From Salinarimonas sp. (GTDB lineage: Bacteria; Pseudomonadota; Alphaproteobacteria; Rhizobiales; Beijerinckiaceae), in assembly GCA_020832565.1 (NCBI GenBank), contig JAFIEI010000006.1, forward strand, positions 50,384 through 114,383: a DNA stretch of 64,000 nt, read 5' to 3'. The position numbers and the translations under genes are program-made. How positions within the stretch are numbered: the stretch's first letter is position 1; each line of letters opens with the position of its first letter. Of this stretch, positions 20,524-28,260 are shown in pieces. A model generated the notes under the pieces. It made no database searches. It was not told where the DNA came from and saw only the letters and a list, made by a program, of their open reading frames with translations.

Positions 20524-21207
20524 ATGATCGTTTCCCGTGTCTGGACCGGCATTGTCCGTTTCCCGATCGTGCGTGTCGCCGTGCTCGCTGCCCTCGGCCT
20601 CGCCGTCGCGGCCTGCCAGCCGCATGAGCCCAATCCGATGATCGAGGCCGATACACGCCATCTCAATGCCTGGTATTCCGGGCTGATGGCCGATGATCCC
20701 TTCGACGTGCCGCTCGTCAACAAGGCGATGCTCGACAGCAAATTCCATCGCCAGCGGGTGGATTATTCCGGACGCGAGGCGCCGGGCACCATCGTGGTCG
20801 ATATCGACAACCGCTTCCTCTATCTCGTCGAGGATGGTGGCAAGGCCATGCGTTACGGCATCGGCGTCGGCCGCAACGGATTCGCCTGGCGCGGTGATGC
20901 CCGCGTGGCGCGCACCGGCGTGTGGCCCAACTGGAGCCCGACCGACAATATGCGCCGGATCGACCCCACCCTGCCGACCTTCATGGAAGGCGGCCTCGAG
21001 AACCCGCTCGGCGCACGGGCGCTGTATCTCTACCAGGGCAACCGCGACACGCTGTTTCGCATCCACGGCACCAACGAGCCCTGGTCGATCGGCGAGGCCG
21101 TCTCCTCCGGCTGCGTGCGTCTGCTCAACGAGGATATCGTCGATCTCTACAACCGCGTGCGCCCCGGTGCCCGCGTGACGGTGCGGCGCGGCGGCGTCGG
21201 GGCGTGA
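20524..21207 (+). CDS. L,D-transpeptidase (YkuD) lipoprotein
   Basis: 227-residue cell-envelope enzyme. The N-terminus has a hydrophobic helix ending in a lipobox (GLAVAACQ), so it is probably a lipoprotein. The YkuD domain shows GTIVVDIDNRFLYLVEDGGK and the catalytic HGTNEPWSIGEAVSSGCVRL with His, Ser, Gly, Cys and Arg in place. Such enzymes form 3-3 cross-links or attach proteins to peptidoglycan. Start at ATG 20524; the frame is open from 20473 without a better ribosome site. A terminator follows at 21233. Confidence 0.93.
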   Translation: MIVSRVWTGIVRFPIVRVAVLAALGLAVAACQPHEPNPMIEADTRHLNAWYSGLMADDPFDVPLVNKAMLDSKFHRQRVDYSGREAPGTIVVDIDNRFLYLVEDGGKAMRYGIGVGRNGFAWRGDARVARTGVWPNWSPTDNMRRIDPTLPTFMEGGLENPLGARALYLYQGNRDTLFRIHGTNEPWSIGEAVSSGCVRLLNEDIVDLYNRVRPGARVTVRRGGVGA

Positions 21208-21232
21208 CATTCGCCTGATAATTATCGGGACG

Positions 21233-21260
21233 AAAGGGAGCGGTTTGCCGCTCCCTTTTT
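21233..21260. terminator. Bidirectional intrinsic terminator
   Basis: AAA-GGGAGCGG-TTTG-CCGCTCCC-TTTTT: an eight-pair stem with T-run on the plus side and A-run on the other, between the converging L,D-transpeptidase and aminotransferase genes. It can serve both. Confidence 0.9.
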
Positions 21261-21270
21261 CGTTCAAGCG

Positions 21271-22443
21271 TCAGGCATTGCCTGCAAGAATGCCGAGTGC
21301 TGCCTCGACACCCCCGCCACGATGCGGGATCCCGGCCTGTTTCAGGCCGAGTTCCACGCCCGCGATCGTGCCGGTGACAGATGCGTCGTTGAAGTCACCC
21401 AGGTGACCGATGCGGAAGACGCGGTCGGCAAGCTGGCCGAGCCCGTTGCCGAGCGACATGTTGGCGCGCTCCAGGATCACGGCACGCAAGCCGTCGGCGG
21501 AATGGCCTTCGGGCAGGCGTACCGCCGTCAGTGATGCCGAATGGCGGGCGGGATCGGCGCATTGCGTCTCGAAACCCCAATGCGCCACGGCGGCACGGGT
21601 GGCGCGGGCGGCGCGTTCATGACGGGCGAAGACGTTCTCCATCCCCTCAGCTTGCAGCAATTCAATCGCGACCTTGAGCCCCTGCAGCATGTTTGTCGCC
21701 GGGGTATAGGGGAAGACGGCGGATTCGTTGGCCGCGATCATGTCCTCCCAGTCCCAGAAGGCACGCGGCAGCTTTGCCTTGGCCGCAGCCGCCCGCGCCT
21801 TGGGCGAAACCGCATTGAAGGAAAGCCCCGGCGGCAGCATCAGCCCTTTCTGCGAGCCGGCCACGGTGACATCTACGCCCCATGCGTCATGGGCGTATTC
21901 GATCGATGCCAGCGAGGAGATCGTATCCACCATCAGGAGCGCCGGGTGCCCAGCCGCATCGAGCGCCTTGCGCAGGGCGGGGATCTCGGATGCCACGCCC
22001 GTGGAGGTCTCGTTATGCACGACGCAGACCGCCTTGATCGTGCCGGCGCGGTCCTCGCGCAGCCGCGCCTCAATCGCCGACGCATCGACGCCGCCGCGCC
22101 AGTCGCCCGGCAGGATCTCCGCCTTGAGCCCGAGCCGCTCGGCGAGCTTGCGCCAAAGGCTGGCGAACCAGCCGGTCTCGAACATAAGGATATGATCGCC
22201 CGGCGAGAGCGTGTTGACGAGCGCTGCTTCCCACGCCCCCGTCCCGGAGGCTGGAAAGATCACCACCGGCTCGCGCGTGCCGAAGATTGGGCGGATCCTC
22301 TCGAGCACGTTGCCGGCGAGGCGTTTGAATTCCGGGCCGCGATGATCGATCGTGGGACGCGCGATCGCTTCCAGCACGGGAAGCGGACAATTGGTCGGCC
22401 CCGGAATCTGCAGGAAATGGCGGCCGGTGGCAATTGACGACAT
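21271..22443 (-). CDS. Class V aminotransferase, serine-glyoxylate/alanine-glyoxylate type
   Basis: PLP enzyme of 390 residues. Starts HFLQIPGPTNCPLPVLEAI, shows FPASGTGAWEAALVN, HNETSTGVASEIPAL, MVDTISSLASIEY and the PLP-Lys motif VTVAGSQKGLMLPPGL. These match serine-glyoxylate aminotransferase (SgaA) and its AGT relatives. It would turn glyoxylate into glycine using serine or alanine. Whether this feeds a serine cycle or photorespiratory-like salvage cannot be told; no other serine-cycle gene is in the window. Confidence 0.88.
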   Translation of the reverse strand: MSSIATGRHFLQIPGPTNCPLPVLEAIARPTIDHRGPEFKRLAGNVLERIRPIFGTREPVVIFPASGTGAWEAALVNTLSPGDHILMFETGWFASLWRKLAERLGLKAEILPGDWRGGVDASAIEARLREDRAGTIKAVCVVHNETSTGVASEIPALRKALDAAGHPALLMVDTISSLASIEYAHDAWGVDVTVAGSQKGLMLPPGLSFNAVSPKARAAAAKAKLPRAFWDWEDMIAANESAVFPYTPATNMLQGLKVAIELLQAEGMENVFARHERAARATRAAVAHWGFETQCADPARHSASLTAVRLPEGHSADGLRAVILERANMSLGNGLGQLADRVFRIGHLGDFNDASVTGTIAGVELGLKQAGIPHRGGGVEAALGILAGNA

Positions 22444-22565
22444 GTCGGGCTCCTTCTCTGGGACGATCAGCGTCGACCGCGGCGATGCATTGCATCGCTT
22501 CCCGGGACTGACAAGCGCGCAGCGACCGATTGCCGGTTTGGCCAGATGCCCGTCACAGGCGCCGC

Positions 22566-23351
22566 TTACTGCGCCGTCCAGCCGCCATCAACGGAGAGAT
22601 TCGCGCCGGTGATCTGGCTCGCGGCATCCGAGCAGAGAAAGACCGCCATGGCGCCGATCTGGTCGACCGTGACAAATTGCTTCGTCGGCTGCGCCTTCAG
22701 CATCACCTCGTCGATGACCTGCTCCTTCGTCATCCCGCGCGCCTGCATCGTGGCCGGGATCTGGTTCTCGACGAGCGGCGTCCAGACATAGCCTGGGCTG
22801 ATGCAATTGACGGTGATGCCCTGTTGCGCGGTCTCCAGCGCGACCGTCTTGGTCAACCCGGCAAGCCCGTGCTTGGCCGCGACATAGGCCGCCTTGTAGG
22901 GGGAGGCGACGAGGGAATGCGCCGAGGCGGTGTTGATGATGCGCCCCCAGCCCTTCTCTTTCATGCCCGGCACTGCGAGGCGGATGGTGTGGAAGGCCGA
23001 GGATAGATTGATCGCGATGATCTGGTTCCATTTCTCGATCGGAAATTCCTCAACCGCCGAGACGTACTGAACACCCGCATTGTTGACGAGAATGTCGATC
23101 GTGCCGAGCTTCTCCTTCGCCTCCTGCATCATCGCGACGATGGCATCGGGATCGGTCATGTCGGCGGGGGAGGTATAGGCCTTGACCTTGCGCTTCTGCG
23201 CGATGTCGTCGGCGGTCTGCGCATTCGCCTCCGGATCGCCCAGCCCGTTGAGCACCACATTCGCCCCCTCCGCAGCAAGCGCGCGGGCGATGGCGAGGCC
23301 GATCCCGGAGGTACCTCCGGTCACGAGGGCGGTCTTTCCTGCAAGGCTCAT
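22566..23351 (-). CDS. bdhA: 3-hydroxybutyrate dehydrogenase
   Basis: Short-chain dehydrogenase of 261 residues interconverting 3-hydroxybutyrate and acetoacetate with NAD. TGGTSGIGLAIARAL is the nucleotide-binding motif, NNAGVQYVSAVEEFP, the catalytic Ser in NTASAHSLVASPYKAAY with Tyr and Lys (YVAAKHG). VENQIPATMQARGMTKEQ is characteristic of bacterial HBDH. It functions in breakdown of poly-3-hydroxybutyrate; phaB and phaA occur at the other end of the window. The thiolase gene lies upstream on the same strand, separated by palindromic repeats. Confidence 0.92.
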   Translation of the reverse strand: MSLAGKTALVTGGTSGIGLAIARALAAEGANVVLNGLGDPEANAQTADDIAQKRKVKAYTSPADMTDPDAIVAMMQEAKEKLGTIDILVNNAGVQYVSAVEEFPIEKWNQIIAINLSSAFHTIRLAVPGMKEKGWGRIINTASAHSLVASPYKAAYVAAKHGLAGLTKTVALETAQQGITVNCISPGYVWTPLVENQIPATMQARGMTKEQVIDEVMLKAQPTKQFVTVDQIGAMAVFLCSDAASQITGANLSVDGGWTAQ

Positions 23352-23494
23352 GATGGTCTCCGATCTGAATGCGGGTCATGGGTTTCGGGTCGGGCTTCCG
23401 GCAGCGCGCGTGACGGTGCCTCCGGGGCACGATCATACAATCCCGCGCCTGGATTGGGAGGGTCAAGATCGCCTTCCATGAAACGCTACCCGGG

Positions 23495-23533
23495 CCTCCC
23501 TCCACAGCGGGGAGGGATTGAGGGTGGGGAGAG
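23495..23533 (+). repeat. Palindromic repeat, copy A
   Basis: CCTCCC...GGGGAGGG palindrome followed by ATTGAGGGTGGGG. It faces copy B (23579-23612) in inverted orientation, 18 of 20 flank bases matching, so the two could fold into one long stem between the thiolase and bdhA genes. Confidence 0.7.
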
Positions 23534-23578
23534 CGAGCGATGCAGATGATCAACGTCGCGCATTGCAGAATCCGGGCG

Positions 23579-23612
23579 CACCCCACCCTTGATCCCTCCC
23601 CTGAGGGGAGGG
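23579..23612 (-). repeat. Palindromic repeat, copy B
   Basis: CACCCCACCCTTGAT followed by the palindrome CCCTCCCCTGAGGGGAGGG. Its reverse complement matches copy D at 62881-62914 at all but the central base (33 of 34). A dispersed REP-like element. Confidence 0.8.
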
Positions 23613-23640
23613 AAATCGCGCGCCCGCCATGAAGCGCTCC

Positions 23641-24807
23641 TCACTTGATCCGTTCGAGCACCGACACGTAATTGGCGACCGCTGCGCCGCCCATGTTGAA
23701 GATGCCGGCGAGCGTCGCGTCGCGGATCTGGATGCCCTCGGCCTCGCCGGCGAGTTGCATGGCGGAGAGGGCGTGCATCGAGACGCCGGTTGCGCCGATG
23801 GGATGGCCCTTGGCCTTGAGGCCGCCGGACGGATTGACCGGCAGCTTGCCGTCCTTTTGGGTCCAGCCTTCCTTGATGGCGCGCGCGCCCTGCCCCTCGG
23901 GCGTGAGGCCCATCGCCTCGTATTCGATCAGTTCGGCGATGGTGAAGCAGTCATGCGTCTCGACGAAGGAAAGATCGTCGAGGGTGATGCCGGCATCCGC
24001 CAGCGCGCTTGCCCAGGCCACGCTGCAGCCCTCGAACTTGAGGATGTCGCGCTTCGACATGGGCAGGAAATCCTGCTTGTGGGCGGTGGCGCGGAAAGCG
24101 ATGGCGCGCTTCATACGCAGACCCGTCTCGACATCTGTAATGACGAGCGCCGCCGCACCGTCGGAGACGAGCGAGCAGTCGGTGCGCTTGAGCGGGCCGG
24201 CGACGAAGGGGTTCTTCTCCGATTCGGTGCGGCAGAATTCGTAGCCGAGATCCTTGCGCATCTGGGCATAGGGGTTCGCCACACCGTTGGCGTGGTTCTT
24301 CGCCGCAATCATGGCGAGCGCATCGGACTGGTCGCCGTGGCGCTGGAAATAGCCGGCGGCGATCTGGCCGAACACGCCGGCGAAACCGCCCTCGATCTCG
24401 CCATCTTCAGGGAGATACGAGGCTTTCAGGAGATTGCGGCCGATCTCCTTGCCCGGTGTCGTGGTCATCTGCTCGACGCCGACGACGAGCACGATCTTCG
24501 CGCGCTTGGCTTCGATGGTCTTGACCGCCTGCTGCACGGCGGCGGAGCCGGTGGCGCAGGCATTCTCGACGCGGGTCGCGGCCTTGAAGCGCAGGGCGTC
24601 ATCGGCCTGCAGCACCAGCGAAGCGGTGAAATCCTGGGCGCTGAAGCCGCCGTTGAAATGGCCGAGCACGATCTCATCGACGTCACCGGCCTCGATGCCG
24701 GCATGGGCTATCGCCTCGCGGGTCACCCGCACGACCATGCTCTCGACGGTCTCGGCATCGTGCTTGCCGAAGGGCATGTGGGCCCAGCCCACGATGGTGG
24801 CGGTCAT
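23641..24807 (-). CDS. Thiolase-fold acyltransferase, SCP-x/lipid-transfer type
   Basis: 388-residue thiolase. The nucleophile Cys is in ENACATGSAAVQQAV and the C-terminal GGLKAKGHPIGATG has the catalytic His. Instead of the NEAF of PhaA-type enzymes it has ETHDCFTIAELIEYEAMG, and the final active-site block is FNMGGAAVANYVSVLER with no obvious CxGGG Cys. Both traits point to the SCP-x/non-decarboxylating thiolase group, whose substrates are often longer or branched acyl-CoAs. A good GGAGG site precedes ATG 24807. It is upstream of bdhA on the same strand, but a direct role in acetoacetyl-CoA formation is uncertain. Confidence 0.85.
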   Translation of the reverse strand: MTATIVGWAHMPFGKHDAETVESMVVRVTREAIAHAGIEAGDVDEIVLGHFNGGFSAQDFTASLVLQADDALRFKAATRVENACATGSAAVQQAVKTIEAKRAKIVLVVGVEQMTTTPGKEIGRNLLKASYLPEDGEIEGGFAGVFGQIAAGYFQRHGDQSDALAMIAAKNHANGVANPYAQMRKDLGYEFCRTESEKNPFVAGPLKRTDCSLVSDGAAALVITDVETGLRMKRAIAFRATAHKQDFLPMSKRDILKFEGCSVAWASALADAGITLDDLSFVETHDCFTIAELIEYEAMGLTPEGQGARAIKEGWTQKDGKLPVNPSGGLKAKGHPIGATGVSMHALSAMQLAGEAEGIQIRDATLAGIFNMGGAAVANYVSVLERIK

Positions 24808-24973
24808 GATGAAGGATCCTCCAGATTTTCATTTGCCGGTCGGTATGAGATCCCGCCGGTCGATTACCGCCAATGTGGCCTCGCGCGCGGGGAAGAGCAA
24901 GGGCCGGGACGGGTTGCGGGATGCCGAATGATTTCGCGGGAAAAGCGTGAAGGCCCCTAGCCTCGCCGACAGA

Positions 24974-24992
24974 GATGTTATAATAGAACATC
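24974..24992 (+). promoter_or_regulatory. Zur box with embedded -10 (TATAAT)
   Basis: GATGTTATAATAGAACATC is a 19-base near-perfect dyad (GATGTT...AACATC) matching the Zur operator pattern GTTATA-N-TATAAC. A perfect TATAAT (24979-24984) sits inside it, so bound Zur would block RNA polymerase. It lies immediately before the small His-rich gene and the znuCBA genes. The match in sequence and its place before a zinc importer make the call strong. Confidence 0.85.
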
Positions 24993-24993
24993 C

Positions 24994-25170
24994 ATGAATG
25001 GTCCCCATCACCATCACGACGCCGCTGGACACGGGCATGCCCCGCGCGCAAGGGCAATGGCGCCGAGCTGGTCGCTGATGCGCCTGTCGGCCCTGCAGCG
25101 CCTTGCCGGGGCGAGCCTCCTGCTCGCGCTGGTCTGGCTCGTGCTGGCGCGCCTGATCGGCTGGATCTGA
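24994..25170 (+). CDS. Small His-rich single-helix membrane protein at head of znu operon
   Basis: A 58-residue frame. The N-terminus is MNGPHHHHDAAGHGHAPR, with six His in the first 15 residues; residues 35-58 are hydrophobic (LLLALVWLVLARLIGWI) and likely span the membrane. It begins two bases after the Zur box and ends two bases before znuC, so it is very likely the first gene of the operon. If the embedded TATAAT is used, the mRNA starts within a few bases of the ATG, making this a leaderless message; no ribosome site is visible. I do not recognise the family. A zinc-binding accessory to ZnuABC is an inference from His content and context. An internal ATG at 25057 would lose the His part. 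Confidence 0.6.
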   Translation: MNGPHHHHDAAGHGHAPRARAMAPSWSLMRLSALQRLAGASLLLALVWLVLARLIGWI

Positions 25171-25172
25171 AC

Positions 25173-25946
25173 GTGACGGAACCGATGACGAGTACGATGA
25201 CACAGGCAGCGATCCGTTTCGACGACGTGACCCTGGGCTATGGCCGGCATCCCGCCGTGCACCATCTCGACGGCAGCATCGCGCGCGGCAGCCTCACGGC
25301 CATCGTGGGGCCGAACGGCGCCGGAAAATCCACGCTTCTCAAGGGCATCGTCGGCGCCCTGCGCCCCCTCGACGGGCGCATCGAGATGCAGCGCCGCGGG
25401 ACGGCGGAGGGCGCGCGCGTCGCCTATCTGCCGCAGGCGGCCGAACTCGATCGCAGCTTCCCGATCCCGGTCTATGATCTCGTCGCCATGGGGCTGTGGA
25501 ACCGGCGCGGCCTGTTCGGCGGCATCAGCAGGGCTGATCGCGGACGCATCGAAGAGGCCATCGCCGCCGTCGGCATGACGGGTTTCGAGCGCCGCTCCAT
25601 CGGCACGCTTTCGGGCGGGCAGATGCAGCGGGTCTTGTTCGCGCGGCTGTTGCTGCAGGACGCCTCGCTGATCCTGCTCGACGAGCCTTTCACGGCGATC
25701 GACGCCAAGACGACCCGCGACCTGCTCGATCTGGTGCGACGCTGGCATGACGAGGCGCGTACCGTCATCGCCGTCCTGCACGATATCGATCTCGTGCGCG
25801 AGGTCTTCCCCGAAACGCTGCTGATCGCCCGCGAGCCCGTGGCCTGGGGCGAGACGAACAGCGTTCTGCATCCCGAAAACCTTCTGCGCGCGCGGCGCAT
25901 GGTCGAGGCGAACGATCCGTTCGCACAGATCTGCGCGCGCGCCTGA
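25173..25946 (+). CDS. znuC: Zinc ABC transporter ATP-binding protein ZnuC
   Basis: ABC ATPase of 257 residues energising zinc uptake. Walker A GPNGAGKSTLLKG (about 45), Q-loop in AYLPQAAELDRSFP, signature LSGGQMQRVLFARLLL and Walker B LILLDEPFTAID are all present. The sequence pattern YDLVAMGLWNRRGLFGG is typical of Zn/Mn/Fe importers. The start is GTG 25173 or ATG at 25185/25197; none has a strong ribosome site, so translation is probably coupled to the miniprotein upstream. Controlled by the Zur box at 24974. Confidence 0.93.
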   Translation: MTEPMTSTMTQAAIRFDDVTLGYGRHPAVHHLDGSIARGSLTAIVGPNGAGKSTLLKGIVGALRPLDGRIEMQRRGTAEGARVAYLPQAAELDRSFPIPVYDLVAMGLWNRRGLFGGISRADRGRIEEAIAAVGMTGFERRSIGTLSGGQMQRVLFARLLLQDASLILLDEPFTAIDAKTTRDLLDLVRRWHDEARTVIAVLHDIDLVREVFPETLLIAREPVAWGETNSVLHPENLLRARRMVEANDPFAQICARA

Positions 25947-25962
25947 TGCCGGGGGCATACCT

Positions 25963-26829
25963 GTGTTCGATGCCCTGATCGGCCCGTTCATCCAGTTCGA
26001 CTTCATGCGCCGCGCCCTGTTCGGAGCGTTGGTGCTGGCGCTGGGCGCGGGGCCGATCGGCGTCTTTTTGATGCTGCGCCGCATGAGCCTGACCGGCGAT
26101 GCCATGGCGCATGCGATCCTGCCCGGCGCCGCGATCGGCTTCCTGATCGCCGGGCTCTCGCTCCCCGCCATGACGCTGGGCGGATTGATCGCCGGCATCG
26201 TCGTCGCCACGCTGACCGGCCTCGTCACACGCTATACCGTGCTCAAGGAAGACGCATCGCTGGCGGCTTTCTACCTGCTGTCGCTGGCACTGGGTGTCAC
26301 CATCGTCTCCCTGCGCGGCTCCAATGTCGATCTGATGCATGTGCTCTTCGGCTCCGTGCTTGCCCTCGACGATGCGGCGCTGATCCTCATCGCGGGAATC
26401 GCCAGCATCACGCTGCTGGTCCTCGCCGCGACCTATCGCGGGCTGGTAATGGAATGCGTCGATCCGATCTATCTGCGTTCGGTGGCGCGGATCGGCACGC
26501 CGCTGCATCTCGTCTTCCTCGGCCTCGTGGTGCTCAACCTCGTCGGCGGCTTCCAGGCGCTGGGCACCCTGCTCGCGGTCGGCCTGATGATGCTTCCTGC
26601 GGCGACGGCGCGGTTCTGGAGCGCGGATGTCACCATGATGGTCGTCATCGCCGTGACGGCGGGGATGCTCTCCGGGATCGGCGGGTTGCTGCTTTCCTAT
26701 CACCACGGCCTGCCGGCCGGGCCGGCCATCATTCTGGTCGCCGGCCTGTTCTACCTCGTTTCGCTTTTCCTCGGGCGGGAGAGCGGCCTGATCTGGTCGC
26801 TTCTTCCCCGCCGCCACCTCGAAGCCTGA
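25963..26829 (+). CDS. znuB: Zinc ABC transporter permease ZnuB
   Basis: ABC-3 family permease, 288 residues with eight or nine membrane helices. Conserved stretch RMSLTGDAMAHAILPGAAIG and the coupling region NLVGGFQALGTLLAVGLMM are seen. Start GTG 25963 follows GGGGGCAT; the gene begins 16 bp after znuC and is followed 31 bp later by znuA. Forms the membrane channel of the ZnuABC importer. Confidence 0.93.
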   Translation: MFDALIGPFIQFDFMRRALFGALVLALGAGPIGVFLMLRRMSLTGDAMAHAILPGAAIGFLIAGLSLPAMTLGGLIAGIVVATLTGLVTRYTVLKEDASLAAFYLLSLALGVTIVSLRGSNVDLMHVLFGSVLALDDAALILIAGIASITLLVLAATYRGLVMECVDPIYLRSVARIGTPLHLVFLGLVVLNLVGGFQALGTLLAVGLMMLPAATARFWSADVTMMVVIAVTAGMLSGIGGLLLSYHHGLPAGPAIILVAGLFYLVSLFLGRESGLIWSLLPRRHLEA

Positions 26830-26860
26830 AAGCGCGCAAGCGCATGACAAGGAGGTTTTT

Positions 26861-28087
26861 ATGCTTCACAGACGTAACATTATAACGTTGCTGGCGGGCA
26901 CCATGCTCGTCGGCGTGAGTGCCGCGCCCGCCATGGCGCAGGAGCGTGTCTCGGCCGTCACCACCTTCTCGATCCTCGGAGATCTCGTCTCCCAGGTCGG
27001 CGGCGAGCGCGTCGATGTGACCACGCTGGTCGGCCCGGATGGCGACGGCCACGTCTATTCGCCGAGCCCGGCCGATGCCCGCCGCCTCACCGAGGCCGAT
27101 ATCGTCTTCAAGAACGGGTTGCTCTTCGAGGGCTGGATCGACCGGCTGATCGATTCCTCCGGCACGCAGGCCCCGGTCATCGCCGTCGCCGAGAATATCG
27201 ACGCGATCCCCGATGCCGGCCACGGTCACAGCCATGACGATCACGGGCATGACGATCATGGTCATGATCATGATGATCACGGTCACGATCATGACGATCT
27301 CGGGCACGGGCATGACGACAATGGCCACGGCCACGACGATCACGGGCACGGGCATGACGACAATGGCCACGGTCATGATGATCACGGTCACGATCATGAC
27401 GATCACGGCAATGACGATCACGGCCACAGCCACGATGACAACGATCACGGGCATGATCATGACGATCACGGGCATGACGACAATGGCCACGGTCATGATG
27501 ATCACGGTCACGGCCATGACGATCACGGCCATGCTCATGGCGATGATGACCATGTCCACGGCGATTACGATCCGCATGCCTGGCAGGATGTCGGCAATGT
27601 AAAGGTCTATGTGGCCAATATCCGCGATGCGCTGATCGCGCATGATCCCGACGGTGAGGAACTCTATCGCGCCAATGCCGAGGCCTATATCGCCGAGCTC
27701 GCGGCACTCGACGCCGATATCCATGCTGCCGTGGCGGAGCTGCCGGAAGGCGCGCTGGTGGTCACCAGCCATGATGCATTCCGCTACTTCACCCACGCCT
27801 ATGGCCTGGAATTCGACGCCCCCGTGGGCACCTCCACCGAGGTCGAGGCGACGGCGCGCGACGTGGCGCGGCTGATCGACACCATCCGCGCCAACGACAT
27901 CCGCGCGGTCTTCGCCGAATCGCTCACCGATGCCCGCCTGATCGAGCAGATTGCCCGCGAGGCCGGGGTGCCGGTAGCCGGGACGCTCTACTCGGATGCA
28001 CTTTCGCCGCCCGACGGCCCAGCGGGGACTTACATCGACATGATGCGACACAATATAAGTCTCATCAGCGAAGGCCTCGGGTCCTGA
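26861..28087 (+). CDS. znuA: Zinc ABC transporter substrate-binding protein ZnuA with very long His loop
   Basis: Periplasmic zinc-binding protein, 408 residues, about 100 longer than usual. Signal peptide 1-26 ends AMAQ. The first zinc ligand His is in GPDGDGHVYSPSPADA (about 64). Residues 121-232 are a low-complexity HGHDDHGHDHDD-type loop with about forty His. The fold resumes at YDPHAWQDVGNVKVY with a second ligand His, then VVTSHDAFRYF (third) and LYSDALSP (Asp). A GGAGG site precedes ATG 26861. The loop length is exceptional; ZnuA loops are commonly 20-30 residues. It may capture or buffer zinc. Confidence 0.95.
   Translation: MLHRRNIITLLAGTMLVGVSAAPAMAQERVSAVTTFSILGDLVSQVGGERVDVTTLVGPDGDGHVYSPSPADARRLTEADIVFKNGLLFEGWIDRLIDSSGTQAPVIAVAENIDAIPDAGHGHSHDDHGHDDHGHDHDDHGHDHDDLGHGHDDNGHGHDDHGHGHDDNGHGHDDHGHDHDDHGNDDHGHSHDDNDHGHDHDDHGHDDNGHGHDDHGHGHDDHGHAHGDDDHVHGDYDPHAWQDVGNVKVYVANIRDALIAHDPDGEELYRANAEAYIAELAALDADIHAAVAELPEGALVVTSHDAFRYFTHAYGLEFDAPVGTSTEVEATARDVARLIDTIRANDIRAVFAESLTDARLIEQIAREAGVPVAGTLYSDALSPPDGPAGTYIDMMRHNISLISEGLGS
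27221..27562 (+). repeat. His/Asp/Gly-codon minisatellite inside znuA
   Basis: About 340 bp of degenerate repeats of CATGACGATCACGG-like units (14-24 bp variants), encoding the HGHDDHG loop. Exact longer copies recur, for example around 27345, 27471 and 27297, showing expansion by slippage or recombination. Confidence 0.9.
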
Positions 28088-28100
28088 GGCTTTCTCGCGC

Positions 28101-28202
28101 ATCGTTCCGTCAGGTGGATACCGGCTGACGGGAAAAACGATGCGCCAGACGAAGACTTGGAGTGCCGACCTGACGCCGTCAGGTCGAATAGCGCTCTGAC
28201 GG
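28101..28202. repeat. Cluster of CTGACGG-based palindromes between znuA and cobW
   Basis: ATCGTT-CCGTCAG pairs with CTGACGG-(GAAA)-AACGAT (28101-28141). A second perfect nine-pair hairpin, CGACCTGAC-GCC-GTCAGGTCG, is at 28166-28186, and another CTGACGG lies at 28196-28202. Neither stem has a T-run, though the first may still end the znu transcript. Confidence 0.55.
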
Positions 28203-28260
28203 AACACGAAGCGGCGGGCGGCCCTGAGGCTCCCCGCCGCCTTCGATCAGGAGGCACGAC

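Noticed and set aside
26872-26892. Second Zur-like site at the start of znuA
   Set aside because: GTAACATTATAAC resembles half of the Zur box, but it lies within codons 5-11, is a poor dyad, and the operon already has a strong Zur box upstream.
27221-27562. CRISPR-like array
   Set aside because: Regular repeats are there, but they are coding His/Asp/Gly codons in frame, without unique spacers.
26729-28207. Long antisense frame over znuA
   Set aside because: Produced by the His-codon repeat read backwards (MIVMAV-type repeats); no independent evidence.
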